Assembly (NCBI GenBank): GCA_022865625.1
Contig: JALHTB010000127.1
Location: 1 to 43,898, forward strand
DNA length: 43,898 bases
From: Candidatus Bathyarchaeota archaeon
Lineage (GTDB): Archaea > Thermoproteota > Bathyarchaeia > 40CM-2-53-6 > FEN-987
Direction of reading: 5' to 3'
Part shown: positions 33,342-40,284 of the stretch, piece after piece
Layout: every line of letters starts with the position of its first letter
How positions within the stretch are numbered: the first letter of the stretch is position 1
The notes under the pieces: generated by a model
The model's database searches: none
Told to the model about the DNA's origin: nothing
Seen by the model: only the letters and a program-made list of their open reading frames with translations
Made by a program: the position numbers and the translations under genes

Positions 33342-33944
33342 ATGAGCGAACCCTTCATGCCCGGAGCCACTACGATCGGGGTGGTCTGCAAGGATGGAGT
33401 AGTGCTGGCTTCCGAGAGACGAGTCTCGTACGGATATTTTGTGATGAGTAAGAGTGGAAGGAAAGTCTTCCGGATAGCGGGCACAATTGGTGCCGCATGC
33501 GCGGGTCTCATGGCTGACATGCAGGTTCTGACAAAGGAAGTTGGGGCACAACTTCAGTTGTATTCTTTCGAGCGAGACAGGCTCGCATCTGTGCGATCTG
33601 CAGCGAAGGTCATGGCTGCGCTCCTCTTTGAGAGGAGGATGTACCCCTATCTGGCGCAGACCATAGTTGGTGGAATTGACGACGAAGGCCCAAGCCTTTT
33701 CGTGCTCGACCCAATAGGCTCCGTCATTGATGACAAGTACGCGTCCGTAGGTTCGGGATCCGAAATCGCCGTAGGTGTCCTAGAGGCAGAGTACAAAGAA
33801 GGCATGACTGTCGAACAGGGCAAAGAGCTCGTGAAGAAGGCTGCCAAGGCCGCATTGGCTCGCGACATAGGAAGCGGGAACGGCCTTGACATAATGACAA
33901 TCACCAAGACCGGAATCAAAGAAGAAGGCGAACCGTTCGCATAG
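33342..33944 (+). CDS. Proteasome beta-type subunit with Ala in place of the catalytic Thr1
   Basis: A 200-residue 20S beta subunit. The start of the mature chain reads G-A-T-T-I-G-V-V, where the active paralog at 27496 reads G-T-T-T-V-G-V-V; anchoring on the I/V-G pair and on Glu17 of SERR puts Ala9 at the Thr1 position. The rest of the fold (VLDPIGS, GSGSEIAVG, RDIGSGNGLD) is conserved. The subunit therefore looks structural rather than proteolytic, like several non-canonical beta subunits of Thermoproteota and eukaryotes. GGTGA lies five bases before the ATG. Confidence 0.93.
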   Translation: MSEPFMPGATTIGVVCKDGVVLASERRVSYGYFVMSKSGRKVFRIAGTIGAACAGLMADMQVLTKEVGAQLQLYSFERDRLASVRSAAKVMAALLFERRMYPYLAQTIVGGIDDEGPSLFVLDPIGSVIDDKYASVGSGSEIAVGVLEAEYKEGMTVEQGKELVKKAAKAALARDIGSGNGLDIMTITKTGIKEEGEPFA

Positions 33945-34032
33945 CAACGCAACTGTGAGCCACGCGCGGCACGGGCCTCGTTCATAGGCCAACTCATTTA
34001 TCCACCGAAGGAAAGGTAAGCAACGAACTTCC

Positions 34033-34656
34033 TTGCTTCCCAAGACCGAACTGACTAAACTGCAGCAGAAGCTCACCGAGTACGATAGAACAAGAGAGAG
34101 ACTCCTCGAGCTTACGAGAAAGACCACCCGGCTGGCCGGTTGGGCGATCATCCAAACTCATAGAGGACAGACTTCCAAAGCCAAGGCGACTCTAAGGGAC
34201 GCTGAAGAGAACATCGCACAGATGCGAGATCTTCTAGACCAGAACTCCGAGTTCAAACAGGTCGGATATGTGATCGTTGCATTCCAAGAGTTCGCAGAGG
34301 CCAAGCTTCTCTACAACTTCGTGAATCGTCGAAAGCTGCTGTCACAACGTGAGGTCGGCGTTGGTTGGATGCCATATCTCCTGGGTCTACTAGATTTCGT
34401 CGGCGAGCTTCGCAGAATGACGATGGATCAGTTGAAGGCTGGCAAGCTGAAGGATGCACAGGGTACGTTCGAATCGATGGAGGCCATATTCGAGGATTTG
34501 CTCATGCTCGATCGCACATCAATTGTCCCGACGTTCCGGAGAAAGATGGATGTCGCCAAGAAGCTGATTGAGGCTACACGTACAGACGTGATCGCCGACA
34601 TTCGGAAGGTTTCTCTAGAGAAGGCGATAAGGAATCTCGAGAAGCGCATGCGCTGA
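34033..34656 (+). CDS. Translin family protein
   Basis: A 207-residue all-helical protein of the translin superfamily, which binds single-stranded RNA or DNA as ring-shaped octamers and, with TRAX-like partners, can degrade RNA. The pattern of an N-terminal helix, then LVNRRKLLSQREVGVGWMPYLLG-like central helices and GLLDFVGELRRMTMDQL, is typical. No partner subunit is visible nearby. The start is a TTG that follows a TATA-like CATTTATCC (about 33988-33996). It leads a run of three tightly spaced genes with endonuclease V and riboflavin kinase. Confidence 0.88.
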   Translation: MLPKTELTKLQQKLTEYDRTRERLLELTRKTTRLAGWAIIQTHRGQTSKAKATLRDAEENIAQMRDLLDQNSEFKQVGYVIVAFQEFAEAKLLYNFVNRRKLLSQREVGVGWMPYLLGLLDFVGELRRMTMDQLKAGKLKDAQGTFESMEAIFEDLLMLDRTSIVPTFRRKMDVAKKLIEATRTDVIADIRKVSLEKAIRNLEKRMR

Positions 34657-34662
34657 ACTCAT

Positions 34663-35313
34663 TTGACCCCAAAGAGAATCAGCATACCTAGACGTCTGAC
34701 CACTCAAGATGCAATCCTTCTCCAGAAGGAGCTGGCACCGCTTGTCTCGGCAAAGAGCGATCTCCCTAAGACGATTCGATACATCGCAGGCGCTGACGGT
34801 GCATATGGTGACGAGAGAGCTGTCGGTGCAGTCGTGGTAATTGACTATGATTCGTTGCGGCCAATCGAAACCACAGCTGCGAAGGTTCGAGTGACTTTCC
34901 CATACATCCCCGGGCTGTTGTCTCTTAGAGAGGGGCCAGTGGTCGTTCGTACTCTTAGGAAGCTCAGACACAAGCCTGATGTCTGCATAGTGGATGGCCA
35001 TGGACTTGCTCATCCTAGGAGGTTTGGTCTGGCTTGCTATGTTGGCGTCGTCATGGATCTTCCAACGATTGGTGTGGCGAAGAGTAGACTTTTCGGAACT
35101 GAGGTCGAGGAAACGCTCGTGGACGAGGATGGAAGCATGATCGCTAGGATTCTGCGATTCAAGAAGAAAAGCCTCTATGTCAGTGTCGGTCACAAGATAT
35201 CACTTGACGATGCGACAAGGATCGTGAAGCATTGCATCAGCGAGCGTGGCCTTGAGCCTGTTCTGATGGCGCACCAGGAGGCGAAGAGACGGATATGGTC
35301 ACTCAAGATCTGA
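34663..35313 (+). CDS. nfi: Endonuclease V (deoxyinosine-specific)
   Basis: A 216-residue endonuclease V that nicks DNA or RNA next to inosine. All signature parts are visible: Asp45 in AGADGAY, FPYIPGLLSLREGP with Glu90, DGHGLAHPRRFGLA with Asp111, then IGVAKSRLFG and VGHKISLDDA. The catalytic Asp-Glu-Asp triad is intact. The start is a TTG six bases after the translin stop, and the gene overlaps riboflavin kinase by 19 bases, so the three genes are probably cotranscribed. Confidence 0.95.
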   Translation: MTPKRISIPRRLTTQDAILLQKELAPLVSAKSDLPKTIRYIAGADGAYGDERAVGAVVVIDYDSLRPIETTAAKVRVTFPYIPGLLSLREGPVVVRTLRKLRHKPDVCIVDGHGLAHPRRFGLACYVGVVMDLPTIGVAKSRLFGTEVEETLVDEDGSMIARILRFKKKSLYVSVGHKISLDDATRIVKHCISERGLEPVLMAHQEAKRRIWSLKI

Positions 35314-35999
35314 GCCCTGTGCTTCTGTTTACATTGTTCAGGCTGGCTGAACTTGGAGCCTATCCGAACGAGCTCCTGATCACTACCGCGAAGCTGGCGA
35401 AGGCCCTCAATGTGTCACAGCAGACAGCTTCGAGACACCTGATCGAGCTTCAGTCGCTAGGCCTGATCCGAAGGACTCGGGTCGCTCGTGGAGAAGCGAT
35501 CAGAGTGACCGCGAGAGGGTCGGAAGAGCTGAGTGGGATTCACGTCCGTCTCAAGGCGATGTTCGAGATGAAACCAAAGGAGATAGTCCTCGAGGGAGTT
35601 CTGTTCTCCGGAATAGGTGAGGGCGCATGGTACGTGAGCCAACAGGGATACTGCAGACAGTTCTTGGAGAAGTTAGGATTCAGCCCTTTTCCGGGTACAC
35701 TCAACCTCAGGCTCAAACCAGAATACGAGGACGAGAGGAAACTGCTCGAGACCTTTCCGCATATTCAGATCGATGGTTTTCGCGATGGTGAGAGGAGTTT
35801 TGGGCCGGTCACCTGTTACAGAGCCAAGATCAATGATACTGAAGACGGAGTGCTCCTCTCGGCCGTCAGAACGCACTATACGCCAAATGTGATCGAACTG
35901 ATCGCACCGCACAACCTGAGAACAAAGCTCGGGCTGAAGGACGGCGACACAGTGAGAACGCGTGTCATCATTTCTGATCCTGGAGGAACATCTGCCTGA
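35295..35999 (+). CDS. ribK: CTP-dependent riboflavin kinase with N-terminal winged HTH
   Basis: A 234-residue archaeal (DUF120) riboflavin kinase that makes FMN using CTP. Residues about 10-80 form a winged HTH (VSQQTASRHLIELQSLGLI), and the kinase domain starts near 96 with LEGVLFSGIGEGAWYVS (GxGxG at 106-110) and FPGTLNLRL at 132-140. The HTH fusion is common in archaea and can act as a repressor (RbkR), so it may control riboflavin genes in response to flavin or CTP. It is convergent with, and overlaps by 32 bases, the FAD synthase gene. Confidence 0.95.
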   Translation: MVTQDLSPVLLFTLFRLAELGAYPNELLITTAKLAKALNVSQQTASRHLIELQSLGLIRRTRVARGEAIRVTARGSEELSGIHVRLKAMFEMKPKEIVLEGVLFSGIGEGAWYVSQQGYCRQFLEKLGFSPFPGTLNLRLKPEYEDERKLLETFPHIQIDGFRDGERSFGPVTCYRAKINDTEDGVLLSAVRTHYTPNVIELIAPHNLRTKLGLKDGDTVRTRVIISDPGGTSA

Positions 36000-36609
36000 T
36001 CGCAGAAGAACTCAGATATTTCTCTTTGTCAAACTTGGAGAGTCGAACTATCTCGATTTTCAGTCCTTTCCTCTTGACGAGCTCGGTGATTGTCCGAGCA
36101 AGCGTATCTTGATCATAGCCAAGAGCTATGATGTCTGGCTTGACTTCGTCAATTACCTGCTCATACCCCATTCCGACATCTTCGTACCCGAGAATCGCCG
36201 CGTCCACAGGCTTGAGTGACTCAACAAGCGCTCGTCTATCCTCTTCAGGGAACACGGGTCTACGACCTTTCAACGTTTCAACAGTGACATCGGTCGCAAC
36301 AACGACCACAAGAACATCTCCGTGGGTCTTTGCCTCAGTGAGGACTGCAAGATGACCAAGGTGAAGTATGTCATAGACGCCTCCTGCAAGAACTACCCTT
36401 ATTCTCAATCTTCCAGCCGGCAGTACGCAGTACTCGTCACTGTTCCTCCGTTCCAGCATGGCTGACGCCATGAGCCGTCTCGATACGTCATTAGACTTGT
36501 CGCCATCCAGCCCTGTCTTCTGCACAAGTTCTGCTATGGTGAAGAATCGTCTTCGAAGTTGCAGGAGGTACATGGACTTAAGGAGGCTCTTCTCATCTGA
36601 CTCATTCAT
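35968..36609 (-). CDS. ribL: FAD synthase-type cytidylyltransferase (RibL-like) with N-terminal winged HTH
   Basis: A 213-residue protein with a C-terminal nucleotidyltransferase domain (GGVYDILHLGH, with H-x-G-H at 83-86; GYDQD; SSSAIR near 200) matching archaeal FAD synthase RibL. Residues about 10-65 form a winged-HTH-like domain that most RibL proteins lack. RibL transfers AMP to FMN, the step after the convergent neighbour's product, so the two convergent genes cover riboflavin to FAD. Glycerol-3-phosphate cytidylyltransferase activity is the main alternative. Confidence 0.87.
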   Translation of the reverse strand: MNESDEKSLLKSMYLLQLRRRFFTIAELVQKTGLDGDKSNDVSRRLMASAMLERRNSDEYCVLPAGRLRIRVVLAGGVYDILHLGHLAVLTEAKTHGDVLVVVVATDVTVETLKGRRPVFPEEDRRALVESLKPVDAAILGYEDVGMGYEQVIDEVKPDIIALGYDQDTLARTITELVKRKGLKIEIVRLSKFDKEKYLSSSAIRQMFLQDQK

Positions 36610-36699
36610 GCCTATTCCACTGCTATGCTTGAGTAGCTCTCATGACCTCATCGCCGAGATATCATTTGCCGGGCACAAGCTAACCGCTGGAGACCATCC

Positions 36700-36954
36700 T
36701 CACTTGGCTGCACCTTTCGAAGGCGTTATGCCCAGTATGTTCAACGAGTCTAGCAGGCCCTCCGCATAGGCAATTGACGCTAGCGCGGTTGTTGGTCTAC
36801 CAGCTTCGAGGTAATACTTGCTGTCCGCGACGTACCTCTTTGCATAGTCGATGATGCGAAGTGCATCACTGTTGTTGCCAGTCTCGGTAGCCCTGAGGGC
36901 TTTCTCTATGACAGTCAAGTATTGGCGTGTTCGTTCTCCGGGATCTTCGCTCAT
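36700..36954 (-). CDS. DUF357 family protein
   Basis: An 84-residue helical protein of the archaeal DUF357 family (EDPGERTRQYLTVIEKAL start, YVADSKYYLEAGRPTTALASIAYAEGLLDSL core). The family is common next to DphB in archaea, and here its ATG overlaps the dphB stop by four bases (ATGA). No biochemical function is known to me. The pairing suggests a role tied to diphthamide or translation. Confidence 0.9.
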   Translation of the reverse strand: MSEDPGERTRQYLTVIEKALRATETGNNSDALRIIDYAKRYVADSKYYLEAGRPTTALASIAYAEGLLDSLNILGITPSKGAAK

Positions 36955-37745
36955 GACTGAGCCTCCAAGAGTTCCCGCGGGGCTCCAGCAAGCAATTGGA
37001 GCGCTTCAGCTTCCATAAAGTGCAGTCTGCCAGGAAGAATGATCGACCATGGAGGGCCACCAAAATCATGTTTCACAAGATTTCCTGCTTTGTCTGCTTT
37101 CACGATATAGTCTGGGCCTTCTATGCGCGCAACCGCAACCATGAGTGTCTCATCCGTTATGATGCCGGCTTTCTTGACACTCTCTATCTTGAAGAGGATT
37201 CGAATTGCCTCCGAAATCGTGAGTTCTTCTTCGCTGATGTCCAAGAGAGCAAGCGTATGTAGACCGATTCTCTTGTTGTCTTTGATGAAATCGTAGACCG
37301 ACTCAGGAAGCGGCGTTGTTCTTGGCGAGGGGATTGTGATAGTTCTGCCGAATTTGTAGAGTTCCAGCCCGGTCACCCCTGCAGCCGCTGTAACGATGGA
37401 AGCCGAATGGATCAGAACTGTTGGGATTCCAAGCTTCTTGGCTGAGAGAAGAAGTCCGACATGCGTGGTTGCTGACATCGGATCTCCTGGGGTCAGGAGG
37501 GCAACGCGTTTTCCCTTAGCTTCAGAAAGTATTGTGCGCTCCGAGTCTTCTTCCAGTTCCTTCCTAGAGATGATCCTGACCTCTTTCCCGACTAGGTGCT
37601 GTAGTCGGTCCATTGAAAGCCCTGGCATTATGTTTGTGTAGAACTCTGCAAAGACGGCGTCTGAGCTCCTAGCTGCATTCAGGCCTCGCAGGGTTAGGCC
37701 GTTTTCGTCGTGCAGTCCCATCCCAATCAGTGATAGCTGTCCCAT
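36951..37745 (-). CDS. dphB: Diphthine synthase
   Basis: A 264-residue SAM-dependent methyltransferase of the tetrapyrrole methylase fold that methylates the modified histidine of elongation factor 2. The start SLIGMGLHDENGLTLRG, the LTPGDPMSATTH loop, VIHSASIVTAAAGVTGLELYKFGRT and the closing DFGGPPWSIILPGRLHFMEAEAL are typical. It is cotranscribed with DUF357. A TATA-like box, CGAATATTAC at about 37777-37786, precedes the ATG. Confidence 0.95.
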   Translation of the reverse strand: MGQLSLIGMGLHDENGLTLRGLNAARSSDAVFAEFYTNIMPGLSMDRLQHLVGKEVRIISRKELEEDSERTILSEAKGKRVALLTPGDPMSATTHVGLLLSAKKLGIPTVLIHSASIVTAAAGVTGLELYKFGRTITIPSPRTTPLPESVYDFIKDNKRIGLHTLALLDISEEELTISEAIRILFKIESVKKAGIITDETLMVAVARIEGPDYIVKADKAGNLVKHDFGGPPWSIILPGRLHFMEAEALQLLAGAPRELLEAQS

Positions 37746-37810
37746 GTTGCTCTCGTGGGAGAGCTATGTGTGGGATGGTAATATTCGTGATCGCTGAGCT
37801 GAGTGAGGGC

Positions 37811-38896
37811 CTAGACTACTATCCTGCCGTTCTCGACTACTGTCCTTCCGTCGAGTTCGACGGTTGCCTGACTCAGAGTTCCTTGGAAGCCGTAGTCGCT
37901 ATCGTTCTTCCCGCCGATGTCTAGGTTTGATCCTATACCAATGCTGACAGTGCCCTTCGCCAGATTGTCGATGATGAACCCGGTCTTCACTCTGGGGTTG
38001 AGTCCGATCGTGACGCTTGCTATCTTGTCCTTGTCTCCATGTGCCTTGTCGAATATCGGCTTGATCGCGTCCAAGTTCTTCTCGGCGTTGAAGGATGTGA
38101 CACGCCCGCCCTCGAATATCCACTGGAGTCGGTGAACAAGCTTGCCAACTTGCGGTATGGGTAGGTCGAAGGTCACCTTTCCGGATGCGCTATCCTCAAC
38201 GACAGAGACTGTCACGGATCCCGCCGGGAGCGATGTGAATAGTGCCCCTCGTCTGATATCGTCATCATCTATGATCCCGTCATTGATCTGGGCCGGTCTC
38301 CCGAGTATGGAAAGTCTGAGGTCTGTGCCTATCCTCGATCGGATTCGCACTTCTCTTGCTCGTTCAAGATTCGACGTCACGCGTCTGCCTAGGATGCTCA
38401 TGTCATCGTAGCGTACAGAGATCGCGGAATCCATCATTCGCTTCCATCGCTGGAAGTTGAATCCATATGTTCGAGCTCTCTCTGGGGTCACCATGCCATG
38501 GGCTAGGTATGCTGCTCGTATCTTCTTCTCCCGGCTCTTGTCCTCGTGTCCTTTCTCACCCTCGAAGAGGGCCGAGAATTTTCCGGACGGAATCTTTCGC
38601 ATGCGAAGCGGGTTCGCTGGTCCCCCGATGAAGATGTTCACCGTCGTATACTCAGCCAAACCTAAGCAGTGCTTTGAAGTCACCCTGAGGTTCTCTTCCG
38701 ATAACGATTCCATCTGTGAGTAGTACGATCGGTCTGTATCAAGGATGGCCAAGGCATCAGCACCGATTCTGTAACATTCTTCAAGTATCGCGTCTGACAG
38801 CTCGATCGTGTGCGGCCAAGTGTTCACCGTCACGACATCGTCCGGCCGAATTCTCAGACAATCACTCACAATAGCATGTGCGATTCGAACCGACAT
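37811..38896 (-). CDS. M29 aminopeptidase-fold protein with the metal ligands replaced
   Basis: A 361-residue protein whose layout matches M29 aminopeptidases: TDLRLSILGRPAQINDG, SLPAGSV, SASGKVTFD, GLNPRVKTG, KGTVSIGIGSN, GG-N-x-S and a closing VELDG. However, each family metal ligand appears changed: NLPxGE reads SLPAGS, AELGIGxNP reads ASVTIGLNP, GTxHIALG reads GTVSIGIG and the final HxD reads GFQGT. It therefore looks like a non-peptidase member of the fold. The alignment is by eye. The ATG at 38896 is followed by a normal-length protein. Confidence 0.8.
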   Translation of the reverse strand: MSVRIAHAIVSDCLRIRPDDVVTVNTWPHTIELSDAILEECYRIGADALAILDTDRSYYSQMESLSEENLRVTSKHCLGLAEYTTVNIFIGGPANPLRMRKIPSGKFSALFEGEKGHEDKSREKKIRAAYLAHGMVTPERARTYGFNFQRWKRMMDSAISVRYDDMSILGRRVTSNLERAREVRIRSRIGTDLRLSILGRPAQINDGIIDDDDIRRGALFTSLPAGSVTVSVVEDSASGKVTFDLPIPQVGKLVHRLQWIFEGGRVTSFNAEKNLDAIKPIFDKAHGDKDKIASVTIGLNPRVKTGFIIDNLAKGTVSIGIGSNLDIGGKNDSDYGFQGTLSQATVELDGRTVVENGRIVV

Positions 38897-38938
38897 AGAC
38901 TATCCGCCCATGTATAGGGGGCAAAGTACCTGATAAGA

Positions 38939-39053
38939 CTTGAAGCATCAAGGTCGTCTGGACAGCGATTTTCCGACGAAAACCAGACGATTCTCGCTGG
39001 GTTGAGCGAGTCCGGCGAAGATCTATTTCTCGATGTTCTTTCGTTCAACGAAA
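38939..39053 (+). ncRNA. Candidate structured RNA: four inverted repeats in a row upstream of tRNA-Lys
   Basis: Perfect stems are CTTGA/TCAAG (38939-38952), TCGTCTGG/CCAGACGA (38954-38990, with an inner TTTTC/GAAAA stem and CGAC loop), CTCGCT/AGCGAG (38993-39010) and TTTCGTT/AACGAAA (39039-39053). A TATA-like TGTATAGG at about 38910-38917 would start a plus-strand transcript near 38940. The strand is uncertain. Confidence 0.35.
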
Positions 39054-39061
39054 ACTTAAGT
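39053..39061 (+). promoter_or_regulatory. TATA box of tRNA-Lys
   Basis: AACTTAAGT is centred 33 bases before the first base of the mature tRNA. It directly follows the last inverted repeat of the upstream candidate RNA. Confidence 0.5.
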
Positions 39062-39109
39062 AGACTTCCCAGTTATCTCCGAAGGCTCGGGGTCCGTAGC
39101 TCAGTCAGG

Positions 39110-39131
39110 CGTTTGATTCGCCCTCGAAAGG
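39110..39131 (+). other. Putative tRNA intron in the D loop
   Basis: A 22-base insertion that, once removed, restores the nine-base D loop AGTCAGGTA. The ends may shift by one or two bases because the flanks repeat (GG). GGCG/CGCC at its left part can form a short stem. Confidence 0.6.
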
Positions 39132-39142
39132 TAGAGCAGCGG

Positions 39143-39164
39143 TCTCGCAGGAGCAAGGCTGAAG
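39143..39164 (+). other. Putative tRNA intron in the anticodon loop
   Basis: A 22-base insertion before the anticodon. With it removed, the loop is CTCTTAA (or TTCTTAA if shifted by one base); both give U33 and anticodon CTT. The location 5' of the anticodon is non-canonical (normal site 37/38). Confidence 0.6.
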
Positions 39165-39176
39165 CTCTTAACCGCT

Positions 39177-39189
39177 GAGGGATACCCGA
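39177..39189 (+). other. Putative tRNA intron in the variable region
   Basis: An insertion of about 13 bases containing GGG-ATA-CCC. Removing it leaves a five-base variable loop such as AGGTC, whose last C can pair with G15. The exact ends are uncertain; 39178-39190 gives an equally good loop. Confidence 0.5.
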
Positions 39190-39237
39190 AGGTCGAGGGT
39201 TCAATTCCCTCCGGACCCGCCATATCATATTGTGCTA

Positions 39238-39309
39238 GGGGAGAGTCAATCCAAGTCAGATAATGCGAGCCCCCGCCTCAATTCAAGGTTGTAGGCGGTG
39301 ACTCTTCCT
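39238..39309. ncRNA. Candidate structured element directly downstream of tRNA-Lys
   Basis: GGGGAGAGTCA (39238-39248) pairs with TGACTCTTCCT (39299-39309) through 11 pairs including two G-U, and CCGCCT (39273-39278) pairs with AGGCGG (39293-39298) directly stacked on it, leaving a 24-base one-sided bulge and a 14-base loop. It begins 16 bases after the tRNA CCA end. Confidence 0.35.
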
Positions 39310-39479
39310 CATCTCCCAGATTGATTTGCGTTAGTTCACCGGTCACAGTCTTGACCGCTGGGCGGCCCGGTATGCGCCTACCGATGTTCTTTGCCAATCT
39401 TGTGATTCTTGTGAATAGATTTCCAATTTTTGTGACAGGGCACAAGTGGACAGATGCAAGACCACTCTCCCGAGGAAAA

Positions 39480-39662
39480 ATGTCTCACAACTCTAATCGC
39501 GAAATATTTAGGGGAATAATCCTCGGAACAATGATCTTCCTGACGCTTTCTATGAGTTCCACGATTCTATCTGTGCACCCTGCTATACCTGTTTTCGATC
39601 TCATTCTTATACATGCTATTTCGGAAAGTGGAACACGTCGCACAGTCAACCTAGGTTCTTGA
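39480..39662 (+). CDS. Possible small membrane or secreted peptide
   Basis: A 60-residue frame with a basic start (SHNSNREIFRG) followed by a 20-residue hydrophobic stretch that looks like a signal peptide or membrane helix, then a second, weaker hydrophobic patch. GAGG lies four to five bases before the ATG. The frame is open upstream to 39321, but that part looks non-coding. I recognise no family, and the gene may not be real; the surrounding 39310-39479 and 39663-39799 hold nothing else clear. Confidence 0.3.
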   Translation: MSHNSNREIFRGIILGTMIFLTLSMSSTILSVHPAIPVFDLILIHAISESGTRRTVNLGS

Positions 39663-39799
39663 TGCCATGTGCTCGAATGATCCGGAACTGGGGCTGCCAA
39701 CTGCCACGTCATGGAGTCCTGTTGCTCACCATGAAAGCTAACAGTGAGCAGAAAAAGGAGAAAGGATAAGGGGCAGTTCGTGTGGTGCGTCGAAACTCG

Positions 39800-40159
39800 C
39801 TAGAGTCCTAAGGCACCAAGTCCGAAGAGAGCCGCGAAGCCCAAGGCCGCTAGTATCACAAGGATGATCACTAGAACGACTATTGCTATTATTCCGATGA
39901 GCAGTGCTTTGCCCCAGCTTGCGTCGAAGAAGTGTTTGATCAGGGCTACCCAGACTATCAGGGTCACTATGATCCCAAGTACGCCCAGAACGAATGCGCC
40001 AAGGACCGCGTTGATGATTGTGCCCAGAACGACTATCCAGATGGCATCGGTGAACTTTGCCTTCGCTCCTCCAACCATTGAGCGACCTACCAGCCACAGA
40101 ACCGGAGCTACGATGATTACGCCGACAATTATTGATACTATAGCACCTAGCCAATCCAT
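39800..40159 (-). CDS. Small integral membrane protein, four predicted helices
   Basis: A 119-residue, very hydrophobic protein with about four transmembrane segments (around residues 5-25, 38-60, 60-75 and 83-118) and a short loop GGAKAKFTDA between the first and second. The last segment is rich in Gly, Ala and Leu. No known family is recognised. AGGG lies seven bases before the ATG and a TATA-like CTTTATTG at about 40195-40202 predicts a short leader. A T/C-rich tract on the minus strand (about 39750-39770) may end its transcript. Confidence 0.75.
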   Translation of the reverse strand: MDWLGAIVSIIVGVIIVAPVLWLVGRSMVGGAKAKFTDAIWIVVLGTIINAVLGAFVLGVLGIIVTLIVWVALIKHFFDASWGKALLIGIIAIVVLVIILVILAALGFAALFGLGALGL

Positions 40160-40284
40160 TTCTTTTCCCTAGCATACGAATGATTGCACGTCTCAATAAA
40201 GTATTATGGGTTTCAGTACTCTATGACAGGTAACGGCAGGTCTCAAGACTGTAATAGTCTTGCAGCCAAGATTTCGCACAGTTC

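Larger units (their letters stand above)
39090..39222 (+). tRNA. tRNA-Lys(CTT) with three putative introns and encoded CCA
   Basis: Acceptor GGGTCCG pairs with CGGACCC, followed by G73 and CCA; the T arm is GAGGG-TTCAATT-CCCTC. The D arm GCTC...GAGC contains a 22-base insert after AGTCAGG. The anticodon stem AGCGG/CCGCT encloses 29 bases ending in T-CTT-AA, which implies a second 22-base insert. The variable region is 18 bases instead of 5, implying a third insert of about 13. Removing them gives a normal 76-base tRNA-Lys like other archaeal ones (GGxxCCGTAGCTCAG start, G73). The anticodon is at 39167-39169. Confidence 0.85.

Noticed and set aside
39177..39194. Reading the 18-base variable region as a class II (Ser/Leu) tRNA arm
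   Set aside because: The CTT anticodon with T33, the Lys-like acceptor, G73 and the additional insertions in the D and anticodon loops all favour tRNA-Lys with introns. A Ser or Leu anticodon cannot be placed with the AGCGG/CCGCT stem.
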